Notes under the pieces: generated by a model
Database searches by the model: none
What the model saw: the letters and a program-made list of their open reading frames with translations, nothing else
What the model was told of the DNA's origin: nothing
Assembly: GCF_945957465.1 (NCBI RefSeq)
Contig: NZ_CAMFLC010000001.1
Location: 1 to 64,000 of the forward strand
Direction of reading: 5' to 3'
DNA from: an uncultured Leifsonia sp.
Lineage (GTDB): Bacteria > Actinomycetota > Actinomycetes > Actinomycetales > Microbacteriaceae
Length of the DNA stretch: 64,000 bases
Shown: positions 11,643 to 21,619 of the stretch, in pieces
Position numbering within the stretch: the first letter of the stretch is position 1
How the letters are laid out: each line of letters opens with the position of its first letter
Made by a program: the position numbers and the translations under genes

Positions 11643-12329
11643 TCAGTCGGCTTCGCCCGCGCGGGTCGTGAGGCCGTGCTCGAACGCGTAGACGACCATC
11701 TGCACACGATCGCGCAGGCCGAGCTTGGACAGGATCCGGCTGATGTGCGTCTTCACCGTCGCCTCGCTGAGATACTCGGAACCCGCGATCTCGGCGTTGC
11801 TCAGGCCTCGAGCCGCCAGGGCGAAGATCTCGCGCTCGCGCGCGGTGAGCGAGTCGAACTCGGCCGGCGCCTGCGTGGCCCGCTGGCTCTCGGAGAAATA
11901 CTCGAACAGTTCGCGGGTGGCGCCCGCCGCGATGACGGCGCTCCCGGCGTGGACGGTGCGGATGGCCGCGAGGAGGAACTCCGGCTCCGCATCCTTGAGC
12001 ACGAATCCGCTCGCGCCGCCCCGGATGGCGCGCGCGGCCGCCTCGTCGAGGTCGAACGTCGTGAGCACGATGATCCGGGCCGCGGTGCGTCCTTCGCGCT
12101 CGGCCTCCTTGACGATACGGCTGGTGGCGGCGATCCCGTCCATGACGGGCATGCGGATGTCCATCAGCACCACATCCGGCCGGGTCTCGCGCACCAGCGC
12201 GACGCCTTCGCGCCCGTCGGCGGCCTCCCCCGCGAACTCGAGGTCGGGCTGCGACCCGACCAGCATGCGGATCCCCGCACGGAACAGCGCCTGGTCGTCG
12301 ACGAGCGCCACCCGGATCGGCGCGGTCAC
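11643..12329 (-). CDS. NarL/LuxR-family response regulator
   Basis: IRVALVDDQALFRAGIRMLV receiver, DVVLMDIRMPVMDG, LTAREREIFALAARGLSNAEIA...SEATVKTHISRILSKLGLRDRVQ HTH. Confidence 0.93.
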   Translation of the reverse strand: MTAPIRVALVDDQALFRAGIRMLVGSQPDLEFAGEAADGREGVALVRETRPDVVLMDIRMPVMDGIAATSRIVKEAEREGRTAARIIVLTTFDLDEAAARAIRGGASGFVLKDAEPEFLLAAIRTVHAGSAVIAAGATRELFEYFSESQRATQAPAEFDSLTAREREIFALAARGLSNAEIAGSEYLSEATVKTHISRILSKLGLRDRVQMVVYAFEHGLTTRAGEAD

Positions 12330-14200
12330 GCGCGCACCCCCGACACCACGGGAAGGAACGCCTCCACCAGGAAGCCGTCCGAGGCGGGACCGGCCGTGAG
12401 CGTGCCGCCGGCCAGGACGGCCCGTTCGCGCATGCCCGGGAGGCCGTGCCCGATGCGGGGCAGCGATCCGGTGGTGGTGGATTCCGGCGGTGTGGTCTTC
12501 ATACTGTTCCTCACGGTGATGGAGATGCCCGGTGCTCCGTCCGGGCGCCCCGACTGGGCGAGCACCACGGTGACCGGTCTGCTGGTGTCCCCGTGCCGGA
12601 GCGCATTGGTCAGCGCCTCCTGCACGATGCGGTAGGCGGCGATCTGCTGTGCCGAGCCCAGCCCGTCGAGCCGGCCGCGTCGCTCCATCGTCACCGGGAG
12701 GCCGGCGGCACGCACCTGCTCGATCGTCTGCTCGACGTCGGCGAGCGACGGCTGCGGCCCCTCCGGCTGGCTCTGCCGCAGCTCGGCGAGCAGGACCCGC
12801 ACATCGACCAGCGCCGAGCGCGCCGTGGCGGCGATGGTCTCCAGCGCCGTGTCGACCGCGCCGGGATCGGTGTGCCGTGCGTACCGCGCGCCGTCGGCCT
12901 GCGCGATGACCACGGCGAGCGAGTGCGCCACGACGTCGTGCATGTCGCGGGCGATGCGCGTGCGCTCCTGCTCGACGACGACGACCTCCTCCGCGCGGTT
13001 GCGGTCCAGCTCTGCCGCGATCTGCGCGCGCCGGGACGCCCGCGCATTGCGCCAGGTGCGCACCAGCAGGCCCAGCACCCACGACAGCCCGAGGACGGTG
13101 GCGCTGACCACGAAGAGGAAGGCGAACTGGAGGGCGAGCCCGGTGAGTTGCGGTGACAGCAGATCGAAGTAGCCCTGGCCGAGCGCCGAGGTCAAGGTCA
13201 GGTAGAGGGACGCGACCAGCGCGCCGATTCCGGCCGAGATGAGGCCCGCGTAACGCACGACCCTGTCGCCGTAGAGAGCGGTCGCATACAGCACGATGAG
13301 CACGGCGAGGTCGCTGACCAGGATGCTGTGCCCCGTCGTCATCTGCAGCACCGCCGCCAGCCACGCGATCGCGAGCGAGACGGCCGGCGACATCCGCCGG
13401 AGCGCAACCGCCACCGTGAACACGATGAGCACGAGGAACGTCGACCGCCCGCTGGCATCCGGCATCAGACTGGATGCGAAGTCGGCGATGAGGCAGAAGA
13501 AGACGTAAGCGACGGCCCCGCCGATGTCGAACGTCAGCTGCGGGCGACTCAGCCGGCGCACGAGGCCCGGCTCGTCGTCGCCCTCCTCCGACGGCGTACC
13601 GCCGGAGGACGCCAGCCACACCAGCACCGACGGACGACCGCTCGACGCCGCGGCCGAGGCCGCGGCCACGCGCTGCCGCGCGACGAGGAACCCCAGCAGC
13701 CACGCGGTGACGAACACCACGGCCAGGAGCAGGCTCATCATCAGGAGACCGACACCCTGGCTCGTGTAGTACCCGCCGATCACCGGCCCGAACTGCGGGA
13801 ACTTCACCTCGCCGCGGACCGTCAGGAGATACGCCTCCGCCGGAGCCCAGACGATCGCGGAGCCGAATGCGAACCAGCGTGACACGCGTCCGCCGTGCGA
13901 CGAGATCCCGAAGATCGCGATCATGACGGCCGCCGTCGCGATCAGCCGGTGCGGCAGCGGCAGGGACGCGCTCTCGGTGAGCTCGGTGATGACCGCGAGC
14001 CAGGCGATCTCGAGCGCGACGACCGGAAGCACCCGCGACAGTGCGACGGCCGCACAGTACAAGACGGACGCGAGGGCGGCCGCCAGGTCGAAGGGCAGAC
14101 CCGTCAGCAGCCACAGCCCGAAGAGCGCCACGGCGACAGCGGGCTCGAGCACCCAGCGGTGCGGGGCGAGCGCGCTCAGGAACCGCGTGCGATCCGGCAT
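12326..14200 (-). CDS. Sensor histidine kinase (HisKA_3/NarX-type) with two tandem membrane sensor modules
   Basis: ERTRIARDMHDVVAHSLAVVIAQADGARY H-box, IVQEALTNALRHG, GHGLPGMRERAVLAGGTLTAG; about 10 TM in two similar blocks. Confidence 0.9.
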   Translation of the reverse strand: MPDRTRFLSALAPHRWVLEPAVAVALFGLWLLTGLPFDLAAALASVLYCAAVALSRVLPVVALEIAWLAVITELTESASLPLPHRLIATAAVMIAIFGISSHGGRVSRWFAFGSAIVWAPAEAYLLTVRGEVKFPQFGPVIGGYYTSQGVGLLMMSLLLAVVFVTAWLLGFLVARQRVAAASAAASSGRPSVLVWLASSGGTPSEEGDDEPGLVRRLSRPQLTFDIGGAVAYVFFCLIADFASSLMPDASGRSTFLVLIVFTVAVALRRMSPAVSLAIAWLAAVLQMTTGHSILVSDLAVLIVLYATALYGDRVVRYAGLISAGIGALVASLYLTLTSALGQGYFDLLSPQLTGLALQFAFLFVVSATVLGLSWVLGLLVRTWRNARASRRAQIAAELDRNRAEEVVVVEQERTRIARDMHDVVAHSLAVVIAQADGARYARHTDPGAVDTALETIAATARSALVDVRVLLAELRQSQPEGPQPSLADVEQTIEQVRAAGLPVTMERRGRLDGLGSAQQIAAYRIVQEALTNALRHGDTSRPVTVVLAQSGRPDGAPGISITVRNSMKTTPPESTTTGSLPRIGHGLPGMRERAVLAGGTLTAGPASDGFLVEAFLPVVSGVRA

Positions 14201-14274
14201 GCCTCTACGGTACGGGCACGTGCAGGCCGGTTCCGCATCCTGGAGCCGCAATCATCCTCGAGATGTAGGTGACC

Positions 14275-14300
14275 GGCGGCGAGGCGCGGAACGCGCCGCC
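14275..14300. terminator. GC-rich hairpin downstream of era
   Basis: GGCGGCG-N12-CGCCGCC. Confidence 0.4.
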
Positions 14301-14303
14301 GAC

Positions 14304-15197
14304 TCAGAATCCGAGCCGGCCGAGCTGCTTCGGGTCGCGTTGCCAGTCTTTCGCGACCTTCACCCGCAGCGACAGGAAGACCTTGCGGCCGAGCAGCTCC
14401 TCGATCGGCTTCCTCGCCTCCGCTCCGACGTCGCGGATGCGCGAGCCGCCCTTGCCGATGATGATCGCCTTCTGGCTGTCGCGCTCGACGAAGAGGTTGG
14501 CGTAGACCTCCACGAGGTCCTTGTCGTCCCGTTCGACGATGTCGTCGATGGTCACCGCGAGCGAGTGCGGGAGCTCGTCCTGAACGCCCTCCAGCACGGC
14601 TTCGCGGATGTACTCGGCGATGCGCTCCTCCAGCCCCTCGTCGGTGATCGCATCGTCGGGATACAGCGGGCCGGGCGACTCCGGCAGCAGCTTGAGCAGC
14701 TCGGTGGTGAGCGTGTCCAGCTGGATCCGGCTCGTCGCCGAGATCGGGATGATCGCCTCCCACTCCCGCAGAGCCGAGACGGCGAGCAGCTGCTGGGCGA
14801 CCTGGGTCTTGCCCGCCGCGTCGATCTTGGTGACGATCGCGACCTTCTTGGCGTTCGGATAGTCGTCCAGCTGGTCGTTGATGAAGCGGTCGCCCGGTCC
14901 GAGCTTCTCGTCGGCGGGCACGCAGAAGCCGATCACGTCCACATCGCCGAGAGTGGATTGGACGAGGGTGTTCAGCCGCTCGCCGAGGAGTGTGCGCGGG
15001 CGATGGATGCCCGGTGTGTCGACGAGCACCAGCTGGCCTCCGCGCTGGTGCACGATGCCCCGGATGGCGCGTCGCGTCGTCTGCGGCTTGGAGCTCGTGA
15101 TCGCCACCTTCTCGCCGACGAGGGCGTTGGTGAGAGTCGACTTGCCGACGTTGGGCCGGCCGACGAACGAGACGAATCCGGCGCGGTACTCGGTCAC
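14304..15197 (-). CDS. era: GTPase Era
   Basis: GFVSFVGRPNVGKSTLTNALVG, DTPGIHRP, C-terminal KH domain IIIGKGGSRIRDVG. Confidence 0.95.
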   Translation of the reverse strand: MTEYRAGFVSFVGRPNVGKSTLTNALVGEKVAITSSKPQTTRRAIRGIVHQRGGQLVLVDTPGIHRPRTLLGERLNTLVQSTLGDVDVIGFCVPADEKLGPGDRFINDQLDDYPNAKKVAIVTKIDAAGKTQVAQQLLAVSALREWEAIIPISATSRIQLDTLTTELLKLLPESPGPLYPDDAITDEGLEERIAEYIREAVLEGVQDELPHSLAVTIDDIVERDDKDLVEVYANLFVERDSQKAIIIGKGGSRIRDVGAEARKPIEELLGRKVFLSLRVKVAKDWQRDPKQLGRLGF

Positions 15198-16501
15198 CTG
15201 CGGGCCTCCTTGTGTCTGGTCTGCTGCTCCTCGGGCTCCGGCAGGAGCGCCGTGTCCGGCTCCACCAGAACGGTGCTCACGTGCTTGTGCCGGCCGTCGA
15301 TGCGGTCGACGGTGAACCGGAGGCCGTGCACGGCGACGGTGGAGCCCACCTCGGGCAGCCGGCCGAGCGCCTTGGCGACGAGGCCGCCGACGCTGTCGAC
15401 GTCCTCGTCCTCGATCTCGAGGTCGAACAGCTCCCCGAGGTCGTCGATGCCCAGGCGGGTGGCTACTCGCCTGCGACCCCCGCCGAGCTCCTGGACGAGG
15501 GCGACATCGTGGTCGTATTCGTCCGAGATGTCGCCGATGAGCTCTTCGATGAGATCCTCGAGCGTCACCAATCCCGCGATCCCGCCGTATTCGTCGACGA
15601 CCATCGCGAGATGGTTCTTCTCGCGCTGCATCTGGCGCAGCAGGGCGTCGGCCTTCTGCGACTCCGGTACGAACAGCGCCGGCCGGGCGAGCTCCCCCAT
15701 GGTCAGGCTGTCGCTGGCGAGCGCGCTCTCGAAGCTCAGCTTCGCCACATCCTTGAGGTAGAGGACTCCGGCGACGTCGTCGGGATCGCCGTCGATCACG
15801 GGCATGCGCGAGACCCCGGTGGAGAAGAACAGCCCCATCGCCGTGCCGAGGCCCGCCGAGACATCCACCGTGACCATGTCGGTGCGCGGCACCATGACCT
15901 CGCGCACCACCGTGTCGCTGAACTCGAAGATCGAGTGGATGAGCTCGCGGTCGTCTTCTTCGAGGACGTCGAACTCGGTCGCCTCGTCGACGATGCTGAG
16001 CAGCTGCTCCTCGCTCGTGACGGGCGCCGAGCGTGCGCGCGACGGCGTCACCCGGTTGCCCAGGGCGACCAGGCCGCCCGGGATCGGGCCGAGGATCACG
16101 CGGATCCCGTGCACGAGCGGCGCCGTCAGCCGCAGCAGCAGCGTCGAGTTGGCGCGGCCCACGCTGCGCGGGCTCGCGCCGACCAGGACGAACGAGACCC
16201 CCGTCATGATCGCCGCGGACAGGATGAGCGAGATCCACCATTCCTGGAAGATCTGCTCGAAGGCGAGGGTCACGAGGACGGCCGCCGTCGTCTCGGCGAT
16301 GATCCGGATGAAGTTGATCGCGTTGAAGTACGGGCCGGGGTCTTCGGCGATCGCCGCAAGGGACTTCTTGGCGCGCGAGGTCTCGGCGAGGTCGGCGATG
16401 TCACCGCGCGACTGGACGGCGAGGGCCGAGTCCACTGCGGCCATCAGACCGCCGAACGCCACCAGCAGGAAGGCGACGACGAAGAACAGGGTCGCGAGCA
16501 T
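15194..16501 (-). CDS. Hemolysin/CorC family membrane protein (DUF21 + CBS)
   Basis: DUF21 TM region, VMVPRTDMVTVD, MPVIDGDPDDVAGVLYLKD, MVVDEYGGIAGLVTLEDLIEELIGDI. Confidence 0.93.
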   Translation of the reverse strand: MLATLFFVVAFLLVAFGGLMAAVDSALAVQSRGDIADLAETSRAKKSLAAIAEDPGPYFNAINFIRIIAETTAAVLVTLAFEQIFQEWWISLILSAAIMTGVSFVLVGASPRSVGRANSTLLLRLTAPLVHGIRVILGPIPGGLVALGNRVTPSRARSAPVTSEEQLLSIVDEATEFDVLEEDDRELIHSIFEFSDTVVREVMVPRTDMVTVDVSAGLGTAMGLFFSTGVSRMPVIDGDPDDVAGVLYLKDVAKLSFESALASDSLTMGELARPALFVPESQKADALLRQMQREKNHLAMVVDEYGGIAGLVTLEDLIEELIGDISDEYDHDVALVQELGGGRRRVATRLGIDDLGELFDLEIEDEDVDSVGGLVAKALGRLPEVGSTVAVHGLRFTVDRIDGRHKHVSTVLVEPDTALLPEPEEQQTRHKEARR

Positions 16502-16508
16502 GGGCGCC

Positions 16509-16970
16509 CTAGCGCTGTCGGTCGTAGCGCGAGAACCCGACGAGGATGTCGCGCTGGATCCCGAACATCTCACGCTCCTCGGCCGGCTCGGCGTGGTCGA
16601 ATCCGAGCAGGTGGAGGATGCCGTGCGTCGTCAGCAGCAGCAACTCGTCGATCAGGGAGTGCCCGGCCGTCTCCGCCTGCACCTGGGCCACCTGCGGGCA
16701 CAGCACCACGTCGCCCAGCAGGCCGGCCGGCGCGGGCTCCTCCTCGGTGCCGGGACGCAGCTCGTCCATCGGGAAGCTCAGGACGTCGGTCGGACCCGGC
16801 TCGTCCATCCACTGCACGTGGAGCTGCTCCATCGCAGCCTCGTCCACCAGCACGATCGCGAGCTCGGCGTCCGGGTGCACGTGCATGATGTCGAGGGCAT
16901 AGCCGGCGAGGCGCTGCAGGGCCGACTCGTCCACGTCGATGGAGGACTCGTTGTTGATCTCGATGCTCAT
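16509..16970 (-). CDS. ybeY: Endoribonuclease YbeY (rRNA maturation)
   Basis: [23 protein letters not shown] zinc-binding H3XH5XH motif. Confidence 0.95.
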   Translation of the reverse strand: MSIEINNESSIDVDESALQRLAGYALDIMHVHPDAELAIVLVDEAAMEQLHVQWMDEPGPTDVLSFPMDELRPGTEEEPAPAGLLGDVVLCPQVAQVQAETAGHSLIDELLLLTTHGILHLLGFDHAEPAEEREMFGIQRDILVGFSRYDRQR

Positions 16971-18091
16971 CGTGCGGGGCCCTGTCGTTTCGGGAGGTGG
17001 TCGCGCGGAGCCGCGGCACGGCGCTCGGCGCGGTTGGCGAACTCCCGCGCCTCCTCGCGCTCGTACTGCCTGGCCTGCTGCCGCGCGTCGTACTCGGTGT
17101 AGGCGTCGACGATGCGGCCGACGAGACTGTGGCGCACGACGTCCTCGCTGGTCAGCCGGGCGAAGTGGATGTCGTCGATGTCTTTCAGCACGCGCGTGAC
17201 GAGGCGCAGGCCGCTTGCTGCGTTGGGAAGGTCGATCTGGGTGATGTCACCGGTCACCACCATCTTCGAGTTGAAGCCGAGCCGCGTGAGGAACATCTTC
17301 ATCTGCTCGGGCGTCGTGTTCTGCGCCTCGTCGAGGATGATGAACGAGTCGTTGAGCGTCCGGCCGCGCATGTATGCCAGCGGTGCGACCTCGATCGTGC
17401 CGGCCGCCAGCAGCTTCGGCACGAGGTCGGGGTCGAGCATCTCGTTCAGCGCATCGTAGAGCGGCCGGAGGTACGGGTCGATCTTGTCGGTGAGGGTGCC
17501 CGGCAAGTAGCCCAGCCGCTCGCCGGCCTCCACCGCCGGGCGGGTCAGGATGATCCTGCTCACCTCTTTGCGCTGGAGCGCCTGCACCGCCTTGGCCATC
17601 GCCAGATAGGTCTTGCCCGTTCCCGCCGGGCCGATGCCGAACACGATCGTGTTGTGGTCGATCGCATCGACGTACTGGCTCTGGCCGAGCGTCTTCGGGC
17701 GGATGCTCTTGCCGCGCGCGGTCAGGATGGCCTGGCTCAGCACATCGGAGGGGCTCAGGTTCAGGTCGCTGCGCATCATCCGAGCCGAGCTCGCGACCTC
17801 GGCCGGCCCGATGTCCTGGCCGTTGCGCACCATCTGCAGAAGCTCCTCGAGCAGCGCACGGGCCGCGGCGACCTGTGCCGCGTCGCCGGTGAGGCTGATC
17901 TCGTTGCCGCGCACGTGCACGTCGACCAACGGGTACTGGCGCTCGAGCGTGGTCAGCAGGCGGTCCTGCGGGCCGAGCAGCCGGACCATCTGGATTCCGT
18001 CGACGCTCAATCGCGCGTCGGCCGAGCCCTCTCGGGCCACCGCGCCCGACGGGTCCGCGGGCGGGGTCGGCGTCGGTTCACTCGTCGCCAA
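16967..18091 (-). CDS. PhoH-like ATPase
   Basis: [80 protein letters not shown]. Confidence 0.94.
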   Translation of the reverse strand: MATSEPTPTPPADPSGAVAREGSADARLSVDGIQMVRLLGPQDRLLTTLERQYPLVDVHVRGNEISLTGDAAQVAAARALLEELLQMVRNGQDIGPAEVASSARMMRSDLNLSPSDVLSQAILTARGKSIRPKTLGQSQYVDAIDHNTIVFGIGPAGTGKTYLAMAKAVQALQRKEVSRIILTRPAVEAGERLGYLPGTLTDKIDPYLRPLYDALNEMLDPDLVPKLLAAGTIEVAPLAYMRGRTLNDSFIILDEAQNTTPEQMKMFLTRLGFNSKMVVTGDITQIDLPNAASGLRLVTRVLKDIDDIHFARLTSEDVVRHSLVGRIVDAYTEYDARQQARQYEREEAREFANRAERRAAAPRDHLPKRQGPAR

Positions 18092-18443
18092 GGCTTCCTT
18101 CCTCGAGCCCGCCGGAGGGCGAGCCCAGAACGTGGGCGTGGACGTGGAACACGGTCTGTCCCGCGCCCGCGCCGGTGTTGAAGATCAGTCGGAAGTCGCC
18201 GTCCGCGTGCTCGTCGGCGAGCTGCTTGGCGGTCGCCACCAGCTCGGCCAGCAGGCCGGGGTCGCCCGCGGCGAGCTCCACGACGTCGCGGTACTGCTCC
18301 GTCTTGGGGACCACCAGCAGGTGCACCGGTGCCTTCGGCGCGATGTCGCGGAACGCGATGATCCGCTCGCTGTCGAACACCACGTCGGCCGGGATCTCGC
18401 CCGCGATGATGCGCGAGAAGATCGAGCGCTCCACTGTCTCCAT
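18078..18443 (-). CDS. HIT (histidine triad) domain protein
   Basis: FSRIIAGEIPADVVFDSERIIAF, QTVFHVHAHVLG; start re-assigned to ATG at 18443 because TAGGAT overlaps the upstream ATG. Confidence 0.92.
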   Translation of the reverse strand: METVERSIFSRIIAGEIPADVVFDSERIIAFRDIAPKAPVHLLVVPKTEQYRDVVELAAGDPGLLAELVATAKQLADEHADGDFRLIFNTGAGAGQTVFHVHAHVLGSPSGGLEEGSLGDE

Positions 18444-18483
18444 GTCATCCATCCTATTCGCCCGGTGGTCGGCCGTCGCGGGG

Positions 18484-19212
18484 CTACCAGCGACCGAGCG
18501 CGGCGTTCAGCACCGCGAGGGCGGCCGGCCCCGCCGTGGACGTGCGCAGCACCGTGCCGCCCAGCCGCACGACCTCGCCGCCCGCCGCCCGGAACATCTC
18601 GAGCTCCTGCGGGGCGATCCCGCCCTCCGGGCCCACGACCAGCGCGAGCGGACGGCCGTCCTCGTGCACCGATGTCAGTGGGTCCGCGGCACCGGGCTCC
18701 AGCACCAGGAGCCGGTGCGTGGCCGCCAGGGCCGCGACCTGTTTCGTCGACGACAGCTCGCCGACCTCCGGAGTCCAGGCGCGGATCGACTGCTTGCTCG
18801 CCTCGCGCACGATCGCCGCCCAGCGATCCCGCCCCTTGGCCACCTTGGGGCCCTCCCAGCGCGAGACCGATCGCGACGCCGACCACGGCACGACGGCGTC
18901 CACGCCGAGCTCGGTGGCGGCCTGCACCGCCAGCTCATCGCGGTCGCCCCTGGCGAGCGCCTGCACCAGTGTGATCGCCGGCTCGGGCCGCGGAACCCGC
19001 TCCACGGCCTCCACGTCGATGGTCAGTTCGCTGTTGGTGGCCACCAGCACCTCGCCCGACGCGACCAGTCCTCGACCGTTTCCGATCAGGACGCTCTCGC
19101 CCGGGCGCGTGCGGTTCACCGTCGCCGCATGCCTGGCCTCCGCGCCGGTCAGGGTGAGCCGCGCTCCCACCTCGACGTCGGCGAGGTCTTCGCGCAGGTA
19201 CAGGGAGCTCAT
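18484..19212 (-). CDS. rsmE: 16S rRNA (uracil(1498)-N(3))-methyltransferase
   Basis: LALVVGPEGGIAPQELEMF, VVRLGGTVLRTSTAGPAALAVL SPOUT knot motifs. Confidence 0.93.
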   Translation of the reverse strand: MSSLYLREDLADVEVGARLTLTGAEARHAATVNRTRPGESVLIGNGRGLVASGEVLVATNSELTIDVEAVERVPRPEPAITLVQALARGDRDELAVQAATELGVDAVVPWSASRSVSRWEGPKVAKGRDRWAAIVREASKQSIRAWTPEVGELSSTKQVAALAATHRLLVLEPGAADPLTSVHEDGRPLALVVGPEGGIAPQELEMFRAAGGEVVRLGGTVLRTSTAGPAALAVLNAALGRW

Positions 19213-19228
19213 CGATGGCGCCGCGCGA

Positions 19229-20341
19229 TCAGAGGTTCAGGAACCGGTCGCGGAGCTTCGCGAACAGACCCTGCTGGAACCGTGCGAGCGACGGCTCCGC
19301 GCTGTGGTGGCTCGCCGCGAACTTCTTGATCAGCTCCTTCTCTTTGTGGTCGAGCTTGGTGGGCGTGACCACCTGGATGCCGACCCGCAGGTCGCCACGG
19401 CCGCTGCCGCGCAGATGGGTGATCCCACGGTCCTTGACCGACACGATGTCGGCGCTCTGCGTACCCGGCTTCAGCTCGAGGCGGATGTCGCCGTCGAGCG
19501 CCTTAACGGTCGCCGTGGTGCCCAGGATGGCGTCGGCCATGGACACCTCGAGCGTGCAGAGCAGGTCGTCGCCGTCGCGGCTGAACACGTCGTGGTGCTT
19601 GACCTTGATCTCGAGGTAGAGATCGCCGTTCGGGCCGCCGGCGGGGCCGGCCTCGCCGGAGCCCGGCATCTGCAGGCGCAGGCCGGTTTCGACGCCGGCC
19701 GGGATGTCGACCGGGACCGTGCGGCGAGCGCGCACGCGGCCCTGCCCCTGGCAGGTCACGCACGGCGTGGCGATGACCGTGCCGTAGCCGCGGCAGCTGC
19801 CGCACGGGCTGGACGTCATCACGTTTCCGAGCAGGGACCGCACCGACCTCTGGATGCTGCCGGTGCCGTGGCAGATGTCGCAGGTCACGGGAGCCGTGCC
19901 GGGCTGGCAGCACGAGCCGTTGCAGGTCTCGCAGACCACAGCCGTGTCGACCTCCAGGTCGCGGTGCGTGCCGAAGACGACCTCGTCGAGATCGACCTCC
20001 ACACGCAGCAGCGCGTCCTGCCCGCGCTCGCGCCGCGACCGCGGACCGCGCGTCGCGCCTCCGCCCCCGCCGAAGAACGTCTCGAAGATGTCGCCGAAGC
20101 CGGCGAAGTCGCCCTGCGCTCCTCCCCCGAAGCCGCCGGAGCCGCCCAGGTCGTACTGCTGCCGCTGCTGCGGGTCGCTGAGGACGTCATAGGCGTGCGT
20201 GACCAGCTTGAAGCGCTCTTGCGCCTCGTTGCTGGGATTGACGTCCGGGTGCAGCTCGCGCGCGAGCCGGCGGTACGCCTTCTTGATCTCGTCGGGGGTG
20301 GCGTTGCGGTCAACGCCGAGTACTTCGTAGTGGTCGGCCAC
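19229..20341 (-). CDS. dnaJ: Chaperone protein DnaJ
   Basis: [34 protein letters not shown], four CxxCxGxG-type zinc repeats. Confidence 0.95.
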   Translation of the reverse strand: MADHYEVLGVDRNATPDEIKKAYRRLARELHPDVNPSNEAQERFKLVTHAYDVLSDPQQRQQYDLGGSGGFGGGAQGDFAGFGDIFETFFGGGGGATRGPRSRRERGQDALLRVEVDLDEVVFGTHRDLEVDTAVVCETCNGSCCQPGTAPVTCDICHGTGSIQRSVRSLLGNVMTSSPCGSCRGYGTVIATPCVTCQGQGRVRARRTVPVDIPAGVETGLRLQMPGSGEAGPAGGPNGDLYLEIKVKHHDVFSRDGDDLLCTLEVSMADAILGTTATVKALDGDIRLELKPGTQSADIVSVKDRGITHLRGSGRGDLRVGIQVVTPTKLDHKEKELIKKFAASHHSAEPSLARFQQGLFAKLRDRFLNL

Positions 20342-20377
20342 GTAAGGCTGTTCCTTCTGTCGGTTGTGTTGCTGTCG

Positions 20378-21394
20378 TCAGTCGCCGAGGAGGCGGGAGA
20401 GGTAACGGGCCACGGCACGCACGGCGGCCATGTTGCCCGAATAGTCCATGCGGAGCGGGCCGAGCAGGCCCACCCGTGCGAGATCGGAGCCCGAGCTGTA
20501 GGTGCTCGACATGACCGAGGTCTCCGTCAGGCCGACGACCGGGTTCTCACGGCCGATGCTCACCGCGACGCCGTGCTGGTCGAGCGCCATCTCGTCGAAG
20601 AGCCGCAGCAGCACCACCTGCTCCTCGATGGCCTCCAGCACCGGGGTGATGGAGCCGGGGAAGTCGGTCTCGGTCCGCGCGAGGTTCGCGGCGCCCGCCA
20701 TCACCAGCTTGTCCTGCCGGTTGGCGGCGATCTGGTCGAGGAGCGCCCCCGCGACCGGAGCGACCAGAGCGCGGGTCCGCTCGCTCAGGTGGTCGGGGAG
20801 TTCGCGCAGACGCGCGGCGGCGTCGATGAGGGACAGCCCGGCGGCCGCACCGTTGATCGCGCCGCGGATCTCGGCGATCTCGGTCTCATCGAGCTCCTCC
20901 TGCAGTTCGATCATGCGCTGCTCGACCGCTCCCGAGTCGGTGATCAGGACGCTCAGGAGGCGCCGGGGCGCAAGCGACACCAGTTCGATGTGCCGGATCT
21001 TCGACCGGGCGACCGACGGATACTGCACGAGGGCGACCTGGTTGGTGAGCTGTGAGAGCAGCCGCACGGTGCGCGAGAGCACGTCATCGACGTCGACCGA
21101 CTGGCCGAGGAAGGTCTCGATGGCCGTGCGCTGGGCCGGAGACAGCGGCCGCGCCTCCGCGAGGTGGTCGACGAAGAGCCGGTAGCCCTTGTCCGTGGGG
21201 ACGCGCCCGGAGGATGTGTGCGGAGCCGCGATCAGCTGCTCCTCTTCCAGGAGCGCCATGTCGTTGCGGATCGTCGCCGCGGACACGCCGAAGGAGTGCC
21301 GCTCCACGATGCTCTTGGAGCCGACCGGCTCGCGCGAGGCGACATAGTCCTGCACGATGACACGGAGCACTTCGAGACTGCGTTCCGAGACCAC
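20378..21394 (-). CDS. hrcA: Heat-inducible transcriptional repressor HrcA
   Basis: LEVLRVIVQDYVASREPVGSKSIVERHSFGVSAATIRNDMALLEEE; adjacent to dnaJ. Confidence 0.95.
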   Translation of the reverse strand: MVSERSLEVLRVIVQDYVASREPVGSKSIVERHSFGVSAATIRNDMALLEEEQLIAAPHTSSGRVPTDKGYRLFVDHLAEARPLSPAQRTAIETFLGQSVDVDDVLSRTVRLLSQLTNQVALVQYPSVARSKIRHIELVSLAPRRLLSVLITDSGAVEQRMIELQEELDETEIAEIRGAINGAAAGLSLIDAAARLRELPDHLSERTRALVAPVAGALLDQIAANRQDKLVMAGAANLARTETDFPGSITPVLEAIEEQVVLLRLFDEMALDQHGVAVSIGRENPVVGLTETSVMSSTYSSGSDLARVGLLGPLRMDYSGNMAAVRAVARYLSRLLGD

Positions 21395-21467
21395 GCCAAC
21401 CGCCTCCTGTCGTCGCTGGGGCTCGGGATCGAGCGTACGGGTCGAGCACGGAAGAACCCCGGGTGCG

Positions 21468-21494
21468 CTGGCACTCGGAGATCCTGAGTGCTAA
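21468..21494. promoter_or_regulatory. CIRCE element (HrcA operator)
   Basis: CTGGCACTC-GGAGATCCT-GAGTGCTAA vs consensus TTAGCACTC-N9-GAGTGCTAA. Confidence 0.9.
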
Positions 21495-21619
21495 TCATAA
21501 CGCGTCCCCGGCCGACAACGGCCACGGCACGGCAGGCGATGATTTACGCCGCGCGCGCGCCGCAGTACGGTATGCCCACCGGCTCGGTAGAGCCGCAGCC
21601 GACCACGAAAGGGTTCCTC

